DNA of 64,000 bases from Streptomyces paradoxus (GCF_014202475.1 NZ_JACHGV010000016.1:86887-150886), one strand, 5' to 3'; shown: positions 1-9,650, numbered from the stretch's first letter. The notes: a model not told the origin generated them from the letters alone. A program made the numbers and translations.

Positions 1-739
1 CGGACGGGCCCTGGTGATTCTTGGCGACCCAGTCGATGCCTGCGATGACCTGCTCGGTCGTTCCTGACCCGTTGTCGTCGAGCACTCGGACGGCGACGAT
101 CTTCGCCTTCTTGGCGACGCCGTGGGCGGTGCCGGCGATCGTGCCGGCGACGTGGGTGCCGTGACCGTTGCCGTCGCTGGCGTCGTTGTCGTTGTCCACG
201 GCGTCGAAGCCGGAAGTGGCCCGTCCCGCGAAGTCCTTGTGCGAGGTCCTCACACCGGTGTCGATGACGTACGCGGTGACGCCTTCGCCCGCGCCGTCGG
301 GGTAGGTGTACTTGGCGTCGCCGGCCGTGTCGGCCTGGTCCAGGCGGTCGAGGCCCCAGGAGGGCGGGTTGTCCTGAGTGGCGTCGATGCTGAACTTCTT
401 GACCTGTACGACCTTGGCTACCGCCGGGTCCGCGGCGAGGCGCTTGGCCTCGGCCGAGGAAAGACCGTTGGCGGAGAAGCCGTTGATGGCGGTCGTGTAC
501 GTGCGCTGGAGCTTGCCGCCGTACTCCTTGGCAAGAGCGGACTTGTTCGCTTTCTCGTCCATCGTGACGATGAAGCTGCCGGGTACGGCTCCCTTGGCAC
601 CGAGGCCGTACACGGTGCCTTCTGCCGGGGCGGGTTCGGGCGCTATTTGCGCATGGGCCGTACCGATGGTCGTCAGGGTGACGACGACAGCCGTGGCAGT
701 GAGGAGCTGCATTCTGTGTGTGAATGCGCGAGATGCCAT
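1..739 (-). CDS. Secreted subtilisin-like serine protease, S8 family (3' end outside window)
   Basis: The minus strand reads from an ATG at 739, preceded by a GAGGAG ribosome site, and runs off the window edge, so only about 246 residues are seen. Residues 1-31 form a signal peptide (Arg/His start, hydrophobic core, AHA-Q cleavage site). An inhibitor I9 propeptide follows (around residues 50-115). The peptidase domain then shows the catalytic Asp block (AYVIDTGV) and the catalytic His block (GNGHGTHVAGT). The catalytic Ser lies beyond the edge. The family is secreted and self-processing and degrades extracellular protein. Confident family call; the C-terminal domains are unknown. Confidence 0.95.
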   Translation of the reverse strand, partial: MASRAFTHRMQLLTATAVVVTLTTIGTAHAQIAPEPAPAEGTVYGLGAKGAVPGSFIVTMDEKANKSALAKEYGGKLQRTYTTAINGFSANGLSSAEAKRLAADPAVAKVVQVKKFSIDATQDNPPSWGLDRLDQADTAGDAKYTYPDGAGEGVTAYVIDTGVRTSHKDFAGRATSGFDAVDNDNDASDGNGHGTHVAGTIAGTAHGVAKKAKIVAVRVLDDNGSGTTEQVIAGIDWVAKNHQGPS

Positions 740-1437
740 GTGAGGGTTCTCCTCGTCAGGTGGTGTGGGGGGTCTGGGAGTTCGGAACCGAACCTGCATC
801 GGATCCGCCTCGAACCTGACTCATTGATGTGCTCAGATCAAGGACTTCAAGCGGATCGGTGTCGTAACAGCAGGTCGGCAGCGCACGAATCAGCCACCCT
901 CCCCACACACTCTTTCATCACACGCCTGACGCTCATGCGGGCATCATGTTGAGGATGTGTGCCCATACATCGGGGGCCGACGTGGTCGCACGGAATCTGG
1001 GTAGACGGTGCCGGTTTCACAGCAAGCGATTACGGAGCGGCGGCCCGACCGGGCCTGAAATTGGTGCAGACCGCATAGTGGCCCAACAACCAGGCCGATT
1101 CGAAACCCTCACAGAAAGCCAGTGATGAATGGAGATTCATCAGTTGTGCGCCGCAACATTTGAATCGGGGTATCTGGGAATTGAGTTGGAGATGTCGGTC
1201 GTGGCGCGGCAAACGCGGAACCGGATCGTGTCGCTCCGACGTTTCGCGGGGCGACCGCGGCAACAACTGTGTTTCAGACGCGCAAGAGCCGCGCGTCGAG
1301 ACCGGCCGCCCGTGCATCCTCGGCCCAGGCCGGGCCGTCGGGCTGGGCCGGCCGGAGCTGCCATCGGGTGCTTCAGAAGCAGATCAAACCGTCGCTCACA
1401 GGAGGCCAGGCATCCGGCTCGTGTCGTCGGCCGGGCG
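740..1437. other. Intergenic stretch, no supported gene
   Basis: About 700 bases between the divergent protease promoter side and the next minus-strand gene. No frame here has convincing codon bias or a recognisable product. It holds a perfect inverted repeat, GATGAAT-ggag-ATTCATC (1124-1141), of unknown role. The first 150 bases left of the protease start are comparatively A/T rich and probably contain its promoter. Confidence 0.5.
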
Positions 1438-1809
1438 TCAGAAGGCCTCGCGCAGCTTCTCCCTCCAACTCGGAGGAGGGGCCTCGCTCTCCGCCTGCGT
1501 GTGCATCAGTCGGGCGACGCTCACTCGTACATGGGCTTCCCGGCCGCGCTGCCTGACGGACACCACCCATGCGCCGTCGGGGGTGAGGTAGGCCTGCCTG
1601 GCAGGCCGATCTCCAGGTCTGGCATGCCTGGCGATCACGGCCGGCACGTACTGCAGAGCGATTCGCTCTGCTTCCGCGGCCGCCTCCTCCGCAGTCGAGC
1701 CGATGCCCCGAGTGGCCACCAACTTCCAGCGGTGCAGCTTCAGTTCCGCGCCGTCGGCGTACTTGGTCTCCCGTGTGTCCTCTTCTACGAGGACGTACCA
1801 AGTGGTCAT
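1438..1809 (-). CDS. Conserved small protein of unknown function (123 aa)
   Basis: The frame opens with ATG at 1809 and has strong actinomycete codon bias. The product is soluble, without signal peptide or membrane segments. It begins MTTWYVLVEEDTRETKYADG, is predicted to be beta-rich in the first half, then has an Ala/Glu-rich helix (residues 38-55) and a C-terminal helix. I do not recognise a named family. No clear Shine-Dalgarno is visible before the ATG. The neighbour at 1941-2738 points the same way and is also unknown, so they may be co-transcribed. Confidence 0.65.
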   Translation of the reverse strand: MTTWYVLVEEDTRETKYADGAELKLHRWKLVATRGIGSTAEEAAAEAERIALQYVPAVIARHARPGDRPARQAYLTPDGAWVVSVRQRGREAHVRVSVARLMHTQAESEAPPPSWREKLREAF

Positions 1810-1940
1810 GGCAGGAGCTTAGGGGGCGAGGGCGCTACAGGCCCATGTCCCGGCTCACGTCGACGGATCCTCCACGCGCGGCTCGACCCGAGCATGCCAG
1901 GTTGCCGGACGGCCGGCGCCTGCTCGCCTCTCCCTGCCGC

Positions 1941-2738
1941 TCAAATGGACAGCGGGTCGACCGGCGGCCATGGGTAGCCCAGTTGCTCGGCATCATGCGA
2001 CCCTCCCCAGACCTCGGCGGTCGCACGGGGATCGCCTGCGGTCAGCAGCGCTTCAAGGCGCTCGGCTTGGACCGATGGGGCGTCAGCGGAGATCGGGAGG
2101 GGCATCCCGAACTGGAGCCAGGGCAGATCCGCATCTGCCCTGTTACGGGGATGCATCAGGACGACGTGGATTCGATCGGGTTCCTTGCGGGAGGCCCAGA
2201 CGCCTTCCAACTCGCAGTCCCACGTGGCAAGCCAGTCCCCGCGTCCCCTCAGCCCCGCCTCAAGCAGCCGCGCAACCGCTCCTGCGGGCCACTCCCAATC
2301 GCGGTCCTCTCCGGCTCGCAGGACCTCGGCCTCGTACTGACCCGCGGTGAACCGAAGCTCCGGCGGGTCGAAGTCCTGATTGGCCAGGTCGCGCCAGTCC
2401 GCCCACACAACATGATCCCCCGCACGCGTGACCGTCACGTACAGCGCGCCACAGCACTCCTCCACGCCGCACCCGGACCAAGCGAGACGAACCTCGTGGG
2501 GCGTCGCCGTGGCGTGCAACGGCCCCTCCTGGCCCAGAAGATACCTGGGGCTTACTCCCCGGTACCGGGAGCCTCCCACGCCACCGGGTACCCACTCGGC
2601 CAGAAGATCCCGGCCATTGACGATCGGGCGGACCTCCACGCCGCCCTCGTCGGGTGGAGGGCACGCGATGCTCAGACTGAGAAGGTCCGGTCTGGTGGCC
2701 ATCGGCCCATGATCGCGGAGCCGGCGTGCAACTGTCAT
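1941..2738 (-). CDS. Unknown protein (265 aa)
   Basis: Good codon bias supports a real gene on the minus strand. The start could be 2738 or the internal ATG at 2702 (MATRPDLLSLS); neither has a strong ribosome site, and the second matches the start of the conserved-looking part better. The sequence has paired cysteines (GCGVEECCGAL, about residues 88-98) and several Trp-rich blocks (WADWRDLANQDF, DWEWPAG), with no membrane segment. I cannot assign a function. It lies upstream of the 1438-1809 gene in the same orientation. Confidence 0.6.
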   Translation of the reverse strand: MTVARRLRDHGPMATRPDLLSLSIACPPPDEGGVEVRPIVNGRDLLAEWVPGGVGGSRYRGVSPRYLLGQEGPLHATATPHEVRLAWSGCGVEECCGALYVTVTRAGDHVVWADWRDLANQDFDPPELRFTAGQYEAEVLRAGEDRDWEWPAGAVARLLEAGLRGRGDWLATWDCELEGVWASRKEPDRIHVVLMHPRNRADADLPWLQFGMPLPISADAPSVQAERLEALLTAGDPRATAEVWGGSHDAEQLGYPWPPVDPLSI

Positions 2739-2925
2739 GTGAATTCGTATGGCCTCCGCTCAGGGCGGTAGTCGGGCCGTCTTCAGGCACGCTGGCCTTG
2801 GGTAGCTCCCCCTCCCCCAACCAGCTCGTCCCGCGTGGTGCAGGACACGTTCATGACAGGATTGCGCTGGGGAGCGTTCAGGGAAGTCATAGGGGCGCCC
2901 ATGACTGCCGTGAAGGGATTCCCCC

Positions 2926-4293
2926 GTGACGTCCGCTGCTCCGCTCCCCATACCTCGGGCTGCAGGATCGCTTCCGTTCATCGGCCACGCTCTGAAAATG
3001 CGCGACAACCTCGGCTTCATCGACTCACTGCGCGACACACGGGAGCCGCTCGTCGAGATCGTCTTGCAACCCGGAACGCGCACCATCGTGGTCCAGGACC
3101 CGGCCCTGATCCACCAGATGCTCAAGGCCCTGGCACCCACTCTCGACAAGGGCCGGCTCTACGACAAGCTGGGCCAGCTGCTGGGCGACAGCGTCGTCAC
3201 CGCTACCGGCCGGCCTCACGTACGCAAACGCCGTCAGTTGCAACCGGCGTTCGCCCACACCGAGATCAGCCGGTACGTCGACATCATGCGTGACGAGGTC
3301 ACGGCCACGGTCGCCGGCTGGGAGCTCGGGCGGCCCCTCGACGTGCGTGAGGCGATGGTCGGGCTGAGCCTCGACATGCTGGCCAAGACAGTGTTCGCCG
3401 GTAGCCTCGACGACGCCGTTTTCCGCCGGCTGCGCAGCGACCTGTCGGTGGTGATGAACGGCGTCGGTGTGCGCCTCATGCTGCCCGACTGGGCCGAGCG
3501 CCTGCCGTTGCCCTTCAACCGCCGCTTCGACCGGGCCCGGGCCGGCGTACGCGCCACCGTCAACACCGCCGTCGAGGAACTGCAGTCCTCCGGCCACGAC
3601 ACCGGGGACATGCTCTCCATGTTGCTGCGCGCCGTCGACGAAGAGACCGGCGAGCCGCTGACCGGGCACCAGATCTGCTCCGAGATCCTCACCCTGGCCG
3701 TGGCGGGCACCGAGACCACTGCGTCGGTGCTGTCCTGGGCCCTGTACGAACTGGCCCGCAACCCCGACATCGAGGCCAGGGTCCTGGCCGAGCTGGACGA
3801 GGTCCTCGGCGAACGACCGGTCGCCCTCGACGACGTGACCCGGCTGCCGTACCTGAACCGGGTGATCACCGAGACACTGCGACTGCACCACCCCGGCTGG
3901 TTGGTCACCCGCCGCACGACCGAGGAGACCCGGCTCGGCAAGTGGACCCTGCCGGCCGGCACCGAACTGGCCTATTGCCAGCACGCCCTGCATCGCGACC
4001 CCGAGCGCTTCCCCGATCCGCTCAGGTTCGACCCGGACCGGTGGACCGACGCCGCGCAGGAGCCTCCGCCGGGCGCGTTCCTGCCCTTCGGGGACGGCAA
4101 GCACAAGTGCATGGGGGACCGGTTCGCCCGCACCGAGATGGTCACGGCGATCGCGACGATGCTGCGTTCGGTACGGCTGGAACTCGCCGAGGGGCAGGCC
4201 ACCCGTCAGGTCGCCCGGCTCACCGTACGGCCGCGCGCCCTGCGGATGACCGTCCGCGCCCGGAACCGGCCCCGAGCCGGGGCCGGCCGTTAG
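2926..4293 (+). CDS. Cytochrome P450
   Basis: Starts at GTG 2926 with AAGGGA about 8 bases upstream; 455 residues. All P450 hallmarks are present: I-helix oxygen-binding motif AGTETT (260-265), ExxR as ETLR (316-319), and heme loop FGDGKHKCMG with ligand Cys395. An N-terminal proline-rich hinge (SLPFIGHAL) is followed by no membrane anchor, as usual for soluble bacterial enzymes. The overall layout resembles terpene-associated Streptomyces P450s such as CYP170 and CYP183, which is family-level inference. It is convergent with the DDxxD protein at 4649-6385. A ferredoxin partner is not adjacent. The substrate is unknown. Confidence 0.95.
   Translation: MTSAAPLPIPRAAGSLPFIGHALKMRDNLGFIDSLRDTREPLVEIVLQPGTRTIVVQDPALIHQMLKALAPTLDKGRLYDKLGQLLGDSVVTATGRPHVRKRRQLQPAFAHTEISRYVDIMRDEVTATVAGWELGRPLDVREAMVGLSLDMLAKTVFAGSLDDAVFRRLRSDLSVVMNGVGVRLMLPDWAERLPLPFNRRFDRARAGVRATVNTAVEELQSSGHDTGDMLSMLLRAVDEETGEPLTGHQICSEILTLAVAGTETTASVLSWALYELARNPDIEARVLAELDEVLGERPVALDDVTRLPYLNRVITETLRLHHPGWLVTRRTTEETRLGKWTLPAGTELAYCQHALHRDPERFPDPLRFDPDRWTDAAQEPPPGAFLPFGDGKHKCMGDRFARTEMVTAIATMLRSVRLELAEGQATRQVARLTVRPRALRMTVRARNRPRAGAGR
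4266..4286 (+). terminator. Hairpin at the 3' end of the P450 gene
   Basis: CCGGCCCCG-AGC-CGGGGCCGG is a perfect 9-bp stem with a 3-base loop, overlapping the last codons just before the TAG stop. A GC-rich hairpin without a U tract is common for Streptomyces terminators, but lying inside the coding end makes the role uncertain. Confidence 0.4.
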
Positions 4294-4648
4294 CGCATGT
4301 CTCGTGGGTGGGCGGGTCAGTGGATCGGCTGTATCCGTCCGATGAGTGATCGCTGATGTGATGTGGAGCGGGTTCGAGCCGCTGAGCGTGGGGCGGCCGC
4401 CGAGGTCGCCACGTACCGACGACGGCCATCGCCTGGCGCCTTCGCGACAAGGCCCCATGGGGCGCGCATGCCGCCGCCGACCGGCTGGCCGAGTCCGAGG
4501 ACCTGGACTGGACGGTGCCACTCCTCTGGGATCGGCTTGGCACCCTCGCGACTGTGAGCGACCTCAGCACCAGCTCAGCCCGGCGCAGGCCTGTGTTCGG
4601 GTAGTGGTGCAGCTCCAGGAGTTCCGACTCTGCCGCAGAAGTGAAGGA
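4294..4648. other. Convergent intergenic region, no gene seen
   Basis: This gap separates the 3' ends of the P450 and the 578-residue protein. Open frames here are low-quality overlaps without ribosome sites, and nothing recognisable was found. Confidence 0.5.
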
Positions 4649-6385
4649 TCAGCCGTCGAGCCAGTCGCCCGCCAGGCGCGTGGGGCGGTATCCCGTGGCG
4701 TTCCAGAGGAAGTGCGGGTGGGCGCAGCCGAACATGTAGGCGAGCAGTGTGGTGTCTTCCCTTCCGGTTTGACGGTCGTGGAGGGTGTGGAACATTTCGG
4801 ATCCGACTGCGCCGGCGTCTTGCTGGATTTGACGGGCGCGGTCCGGGGAGGGTGCGGCGCTGGATGCCTCGACGGCGGCGATGTAGGTGCGGCGCAGGAT
4901 CTCCCATGTGCTGTCCGTGTTGCCGTGCCAGGGGCCGTGCAGTGCTTCGAAGGCGTGGAGTTCGGCGTCGAAAAGGGGCCACGTCCGGGGGTACTGGGCT
5001 TTGCAGCGCGCGGATAGCTCGGCGGTCCTGGCACTCAGGGCTGGTGCGGTGGGCCGGGGAGTGATGGTGAGGGTGGTGCCGTGGGTGAGGATGCCGGTGC
5101 ACGGGTTGGGCTGTAGGTCGCAGAGCGGGCAATCCTGGGCCGGGGGGAGACCGTCGGTGATGCCGTCGAACCACAGCGCGTGGCGGCCTGTGAGTCCCAT
5201 CCAGACGATGGTGGTGGTCATCAGCCAGGTGTTCCACATCGGGGAGTGCGCCTCGGGCGTACAGCCGTACTTGACGAGGGCGATGGCGCAGGCGGCATAG
5301 AGGGCCTTGGTGTGGGCGGGCATGTCAGCGAGCCAGAAGTTGCTGATCTCGCCGGTGAGGGCGTCGACCCGTACGTCGGCCATGTCGTCGATGACGCGGC
5401 ACAGCAGCAAGGAGGCGAGGTGTTCTTCCTGCCAGAGTTCTGTGTCGGGCGAAACGTGCCAGAACAGGCAGTCCAGCATCTGGAGGAGTGAGTAGCTGCT
5501 CTGGCTGAGTGGATTGGTCTGGGGGAGCTTGACCGTGCCCGAGTCGTGCTGGCGGAGCCAGTATTCGTCCACGGATCGCTTATGGGCCGCGAAGAGTCCC
5601 GACACCAGGGCTCTGGCGCTGTTCGTGCTGAAGTTCTCGGCCAAGCGGTCTTCGACGTGCTGGGTGAGGCGCGTGGTATCGATGGTGTCTATCACGCGTT
5701 TGTATTCGTGAAAGACGAGGATGTCGTCTTCGAAGCGGTGGCGGTGGCCGAGGTCTCGTTCGAAGTCGTTCATCTGCCGGGTCCAGGACCATCCACCGGT
5801 CAGGACGCTGTCGAGTTCCCGGCGGTGTGGCCAGGTCTTCGTGGTGAGGGGACGACCGGCGCTCTGCCGCCAACCGTAGTCACTCAGCGCGCGTTCGGGG
5901 GGAACGGGCAGCCGACGGCACAGCGGGCATGCGCAGTCGGTTGCTTCCTGTTCCTCACGCGACGGGGTCAGCGCCCGGCTCCTCCAAGCCTCTTCCAGCA
6001 TTCTGCTCGTCAGTCGGCAGACCTCTATATCGGTGCTGACTTGAGGAAAGGCTGCTTCGATCATGTTCAGGCTGGTGTCGAGTTGCCTCAACCTGGTATA
6101 GCCCGCTTCGTCGGGCGGGAGGAACGTGTGCGGCGCCCGTTGGAGGGCTCCCTCGACGGGCAACGTGGTGCTGGTCCTGGAGTGGGGGGATATGAGCGCG
6201 TCCAGCCGCCGCAGAGCGGCGCTCTGGCAGTCTCGGTACTCCTCGGTGACCCCATTGACGCGTTTCGCCATGAGGCGGGCCAGGGCCTCGCCCGCTTGCC
6301 CGGGCTGGAGCTGGGCACTGGGCTGCGCCGGAAGCCGGCTGTCGGTGTACACCTTCGAAAGAGCACCTACGCCTCGAGATTTCAC
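4649..6385 (-). CDS. Orphan 578-aa protein with DDxxD motif and CPLC pairs; possible terpene-cyclase-like
   Basis: The start is GTG at 6385, preceded by GAAGGGAG at 7-base spacing. The predicted protein is largely helical and soluble. A helix ending LLLCRVIDDMADVRVD holds DDMAD (333-337), which fits the metal-binding DDxxD motif of isoprenoid synthases and class I terpene cyclases. No clear downstream NSE triad was found. Two cysteine clusters, CACPLC (151-156) and CPLCDLQPNPC (419-429), are unlike normal terpene synthases and could bind metal. The convergent neighbour is a P450. A terpenoid-forming pair is a hypothesis only; the honest call is an unknown protein with an aspartate-rich motif. 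Confidence 0.75.
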   Translation of the reverse strand: MKSRGVGALSKVYTDSRLPAQPSAQLQPGQAGEALARLMAKRVNGVTEEYRDCQSAALRRLDALISPHSRTSTTLPVEGALQRAPHTFLPPDEAGYTRLRQLDTSLNMIEAAFPQVSTDIEVCRLTSRMLEEAWRSRALTPSREEQEATDCACPLCRRLPVPPERALSDYGWRQSAGRPLTTKTWPHRRELDSVLTGGWSWTRQMNDFERDLGHRHRFEDDILVFHEYKRVIDTIDTTRLTQHVEDRLAENFSTNSARALVSGLFAAHKRSVDEYWLRQHDSGTVKLPQTNPLSQSSYSLLQMLDCLFWHVSPDTELWQEEHLASLLLCRVIDDMADVRVDALTGEISNFWLADMPAHTKALYAACAIALVKYGCTPEAHSPMWNTWLMTTTIVWMGLTGRHALWFDGITDGLPPAQDCPLCDLQPNPCTGILTHGTTLTITPRPTAPALSARTAELSARCKAQYPRTWPLFDAELHAFEALHGPWHGNTDSTWEILRRTYIAAVEASSAAPSPDRARQIQQDAGAVGSEMFHTLHDRQTGREDTTLLAYMFGCAHPHFLWNATGYRPTRLAGDWLDG

Positions 6386-6861
6386 ACCGGTCTCCCTTCA
6401 GTCTGTGTCTTCTGTGGCAGCGGATTCGAACGGCGGTGGTCGCCGGTCTTGTCCGCGAACTGTCGGTACCTTCCGCGAAGGTTTCGCCGAACAGCCGGAC
6501 TCAGGCGGCCGGCTTCGGTTCCTGCCGCGGATGACTGTGAGGCGCATGAATGCTGTGTGGGCGCTGAGGATGTGGAGCGGGCCTCCGCTGCTCTTCGAGA
6601 ACGGACTGACCCGGGCCTGCTCAGGCTTCCGGCGGGGGCGAGCCGTTCTTCGACGGCAGATTCATCCTCGCCAGCGCCGGCCTTCCATGAGGGGCCCGCT
6701 CTTGTCGATGCACGCCTGCGGCGAGACTGCGCCTACACGGCTGCCTCAGTGAGCTTGATCAGGAAGCTCTAACAGCCCTTCAGGTGCGGCGCGACCACCG
6801 GATCCGATGTGAGTTGCGGCTAAGGGAATGCCTAAGGTTCCGACGCCAGCCGCCCCATAGG
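6386..6861. other. Intergenic region between minus-strand genes, nothing recognised
   Basis: About 475 bases. It contains the ribosome site of the 4649-6385 gene at its left end and presumably its promoter. Plus-strand open frames here have poor codon bias and are not called. Confidence 0.45.
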
Positions 6862-7276
6862 TCAGACCGACAGCCCGCCTGGGAGCGTTGCGACGATCTG
6901 TTGCGTCAGTCCTTCCATGTGCTCTCCACGGACGTACACCCGTCGGCCTCGCGTCGGCTGAGCAGAGCAACCGCGGCCTGCTGCCCGCGGGGCGCAGCGG
7001 GATGACCAGGAGCTCACGCGTGACCTCGGCAACGGGGTCCGGCAGGTGGGCGCCGAAAAGGGAAGCCGGAGAGCACCAGTTGACGTCATCGGCAGAGGCG
7101 AGCGGGTAGCCGTCAGCGGCGGCCTCGGGCAGATTGCATGACTCGAACCCCTCGAACACCGGCGTCGCCCCGGGCGAGGTCACTGGCCAGGAATCAGCGG
7201 CGGTGACGCTCCTGGGCGTACTCAAGACGTCTGCTGACAGTCGAAGGGGCGGCCGAACCGTGACGTCCTGAGGCAT
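6862..7276 (-). pseudogene. Frameshifted unknown gene
   Basis: An ATG at 7276 with AAAGGAAG 5 bases upstream starts a frame with about 78% G/C third positions as far as VTRELLVIPL. Beyond about 6960 that frame loses bias, and another minus frame takes over with good bias. That frame ends in the protein-like tail RRVYVRGEHMEGLTQQIVAT and a TGA at 6862. The simplest reading is one gene of about 135-140 codons broken by at least one indel near 6930-6990. No family was recognised. A sequencing error is an alternative to real decay. Confidence 0.45.
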
Positions 7277-7884
7277 GCGCTTCCTTTCGGGAGACGGACC
7301 GCAGAGTCCCCCCGCCTTGCAGACAAGCGGCCGTCCAGACCGCCCGCGCACTCGAACTGGGCTTCGCAGAACGAAAGTTGAACCGATAATCGCAACGAGG
7401 CTGCCCAGAGCGTAAATGATCTACACCGTGATCCGGCCGTGATCTGGGTTACTGCAAAAGCCTCATGAGCTGCATATACTCCGCGCCCTCACGTACGTGA
7501 GCGCGACATGACTTCCTGCGATCTCCTGTGCCGGCCCGTCGGACGGATCGCGGTCCAGACCTCCAGAGCCGCCAGCGCTTACTCCCCTGCGCGCCCCGGT
7601 GTCGTCGGGATGGTTCAGCGGGGCCGGGCACGCCATGCAGGTGCAGATCGCCTCGGTGAGTCCGGTCCGCCCGTCGGCGATGGATACGCAGCGGCCGAAT
7701 CACCAGTCGCGATGCGGGGCAGGATGGCGACGCATCACTGCGCTCAGGGTGGGCAACAGGGCTCAGGTGAAGAACCGGGAGCGGGTCAGTCTTGTACCGG
7801 ACCGCCCATGGTGACGGCGGACACTGACAACCGGTCCGCGCAGCAGCAGCGTGACGTGGATGCTGCCGAGACCGTGTGATGCGG
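7277..7884. other. Non-coding or degenerate stretch
   Basis: The left 180 bases include an A/T-rich patch (about 7370-7450) likely to hold the promoter of the frameshifted gene. From 7450 to 7884 open frames exist on both strands, but codon bias is weak and none has a start with a ribosome site. One minus frame has a Cys-rich stretch (ICTCMACPAPLNHPDD) that I could not place. Confidence 0.4.
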
Positions 7885-8372
7885 TCATGGACGCCATGCG
7901 GGCCAGGAGTTGAGGGGGAGGGGGCCGCGGTCGACGACGGTGCGGATGCAGAAGGTGCTGCGGGCGTCGCGGACGGGGCCGATGGCCAGGATCTGGTCTG
8001 TGAGGACCTTTTCGAAGGTGCGCAGGTCCGGCACGGCGAGCTCGACGAAGAAGTCGGCGTCGCCGGAGACCACATGGCAGGCGACGACGTGGTCGATCGC
8101 CTTCAGTGCCTCTTCGACCACCTGGGAGGTGGTGCGGGAGTGTTCGACCTTCAGAGAGAGGAACACCGTCAGCCCGAGGCCGAGGCGCTCGCGGTCCAGA
8201 TCGGCCCGGTAGCCGGCCAGGACCCCGTCCTCCTCCAGCGCCTTGGTGCGGCGCAGGCAGGACGAGGGTGACAGGCGTACGGCCTCGGCGAGGTCGACGT
8301 TCGGGGTGCGTCCGTGGCGCTGGAGGTGGTCCAGGATCGCCCGGTCGATGCGGTCGACAGGGGTCGTGGCAT
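7885..8372 (-). pseudogene. Lrp/AsnC-family regulator with a frameshift at its N-terminus
   Basis: The minus strand encodes a complete AsnC HTH (VDRIDRAILDHLQRHGRTPN, then LAEAVRLSPSSCLRRTKALE) and a RAM ligand domain (GLTVFLSLKVEHSR through CIRTVVDRG) ending at 7885. However, the frame meets a TAG just upstream and has no ATG/GTG/TTG before the HTH. The only plausible ATG (8372) is in another frame, separated by a CCCC run: one extra base there would give M-P-R-P-P-V-D-R-I-D. It is therefore either a real knockout or a homopolymer error. The family senses amino acids and usually controls the divergent gene, here a decayed decarboxylase. Confidence 0.75.
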
Positions 8373-8541
8373 GAACTGCAGCCTAGCGGCCTAACCGACG
8401 AACAATCCTCCGCCGCAGAGCCATACAGGCGCTGGTTACGCCATCGTATGCCGCTCTTCCCGGCGCATCCTGGTCACGCGCTCCGGCCATGACGCCGGAC
8501 CTGCCGACTACCCAGCCCTCTCACGCACTCCGGACTGCCTC

Positions 8542-9650
8542 ATGCACCGCTTCCCCCTGGAACCCGACCGCGCCACGATGACGGAGATGGGCCGTCTCGT
8601 CCTGGACCGTGTCGTCGACCGCACCGACAAGCTCGCGGCCCGCCCTGCGAGCAGCCCCCTGTCCCCGCAGCCGAGACCGGCCTGGTGGAGTCTTTCCTGG
8701 CGCCCCCGCCCGCCCGGGGCGGCGACCTGAAAGCTTTGCTCGCGCGCCTCGATCAGGCCGCCAACTGTGCCTTGGAGACGGCCGGGCCCGGCCACCTGGC
8801 GTACATACCGGGCAGCGGTCTGTACTCGGCCGCGCTCGCAGAGTTCTACAACCGCGCTCTCAACCGCTACGGCGGCCTGGCCTCGGTCGCCCCGGCCCTC
8901 GCGGCGCTGGAGGAGAGCCTGATCCGCTGGATGGCCCACGACGTGTGCGGCCTCCCGAAGGGCAGCGGCGGCCTGCTGACGAGCGGTGGATCGATGGCCA
9001 CGTTCTCCGCGACGGTTGCCGCCCGCCACGACCGGCTCGGCGAGGATCTCGCCGGCGGCACCGTCTACACCACCGCCTTCGCCCACCACTCCGTCGCCAA
9101 GGCCGCTCGTCTCGCCGGCATCCGCTCGGCTCACATACGTACCGTGCCGCATACTCCTGACCTGCGGATGGACCCCGGTAGCTACCTCCAGGACATGGAG
9201 GCGGCGGGGAGCGTCCCGGACTCCGGTCACCTCGGGCCCGAGCTGACGCACGAGATCCGCGGTCTGCGGGCCTGGCTTCCGCTGCACCTCCACGGGGTGG
9301 ATGCCTTCCGCGACGCTCTGGACGAGAAGCTCGACCTGGCCGAACACGTTCACGAAGTGCTGTCCGGTGTCGCGGAGCTGGAGGTCCCGCAGCGCCCGGA
9401 CCTGTCCACCGTGATCTTCCGCGTCCGTCCCGCCGATGGCGGCCCGGCCGCTGCAGAGCGGGCCGACGAGGCGAGTCGCCGTCTGCTGGAGCGGATCAAC
9501 GGTCACCGGCGCGTCGTACTCTCCAGCACGGTGGTCGGCGGCCGCTACACCCTGCGCGTGTGCGTGGTTTCCCACCGCACCCACCACGACCGCATCGCCG
9601 AGGCGCTGCAGATCATCACTGCCGAAGCCAGGAACATCGCCGCCGCTTAG
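8542..9650 (+). pseudogene. PLP-dependent (aromatic amino acid type) decarboxylase remnant
   Basis: The N-terminus begins MHRFPLEPDRATMTEMGRLV in one frame. At about 8668 it must shift by one base into the frame that continues AETGLVESFLAPPPARGGDL, then GHLAYIPGSGLYSAALAEFY and LLTSGGSMATFSATVAARHD, all group II decarboxylase blocks. After DPGSYLQDMEAAG the protein jumps directly to HLGPELTHEIRGLRAWLPLH, so roughly 140 residues, including the PLP-binding Lys segment (normally HxxHKW/DPHKG-like), are missing. Family length is about 470; here about 360 remain. A frameshift plus loss of the catalytic lysine means it cannot be active. It is divergent from the damaged AsnC regulator. Confidence 0.85.

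Noticed and set aside
1124..1141. Perfect inverted repeat GATGAAT-ggag-ATTCATC as operator or terminator
   Set aside because: It is not near any supported start or stop; noted only within the intergenic entry.
4649..6385. Firm naming as a terpene synthase
   Set aside because: Only the DDxxD motif supports it; there is no NSE triad and the cysteine clusters are atypical, so it is kept as a hypothesis.
7449..7884. Possible small cysteine-rich protein (ICTCMACPAPLNHPDD)
   Set aside because: No start with a ribosome site, weak codon bias, and no recognisable family.
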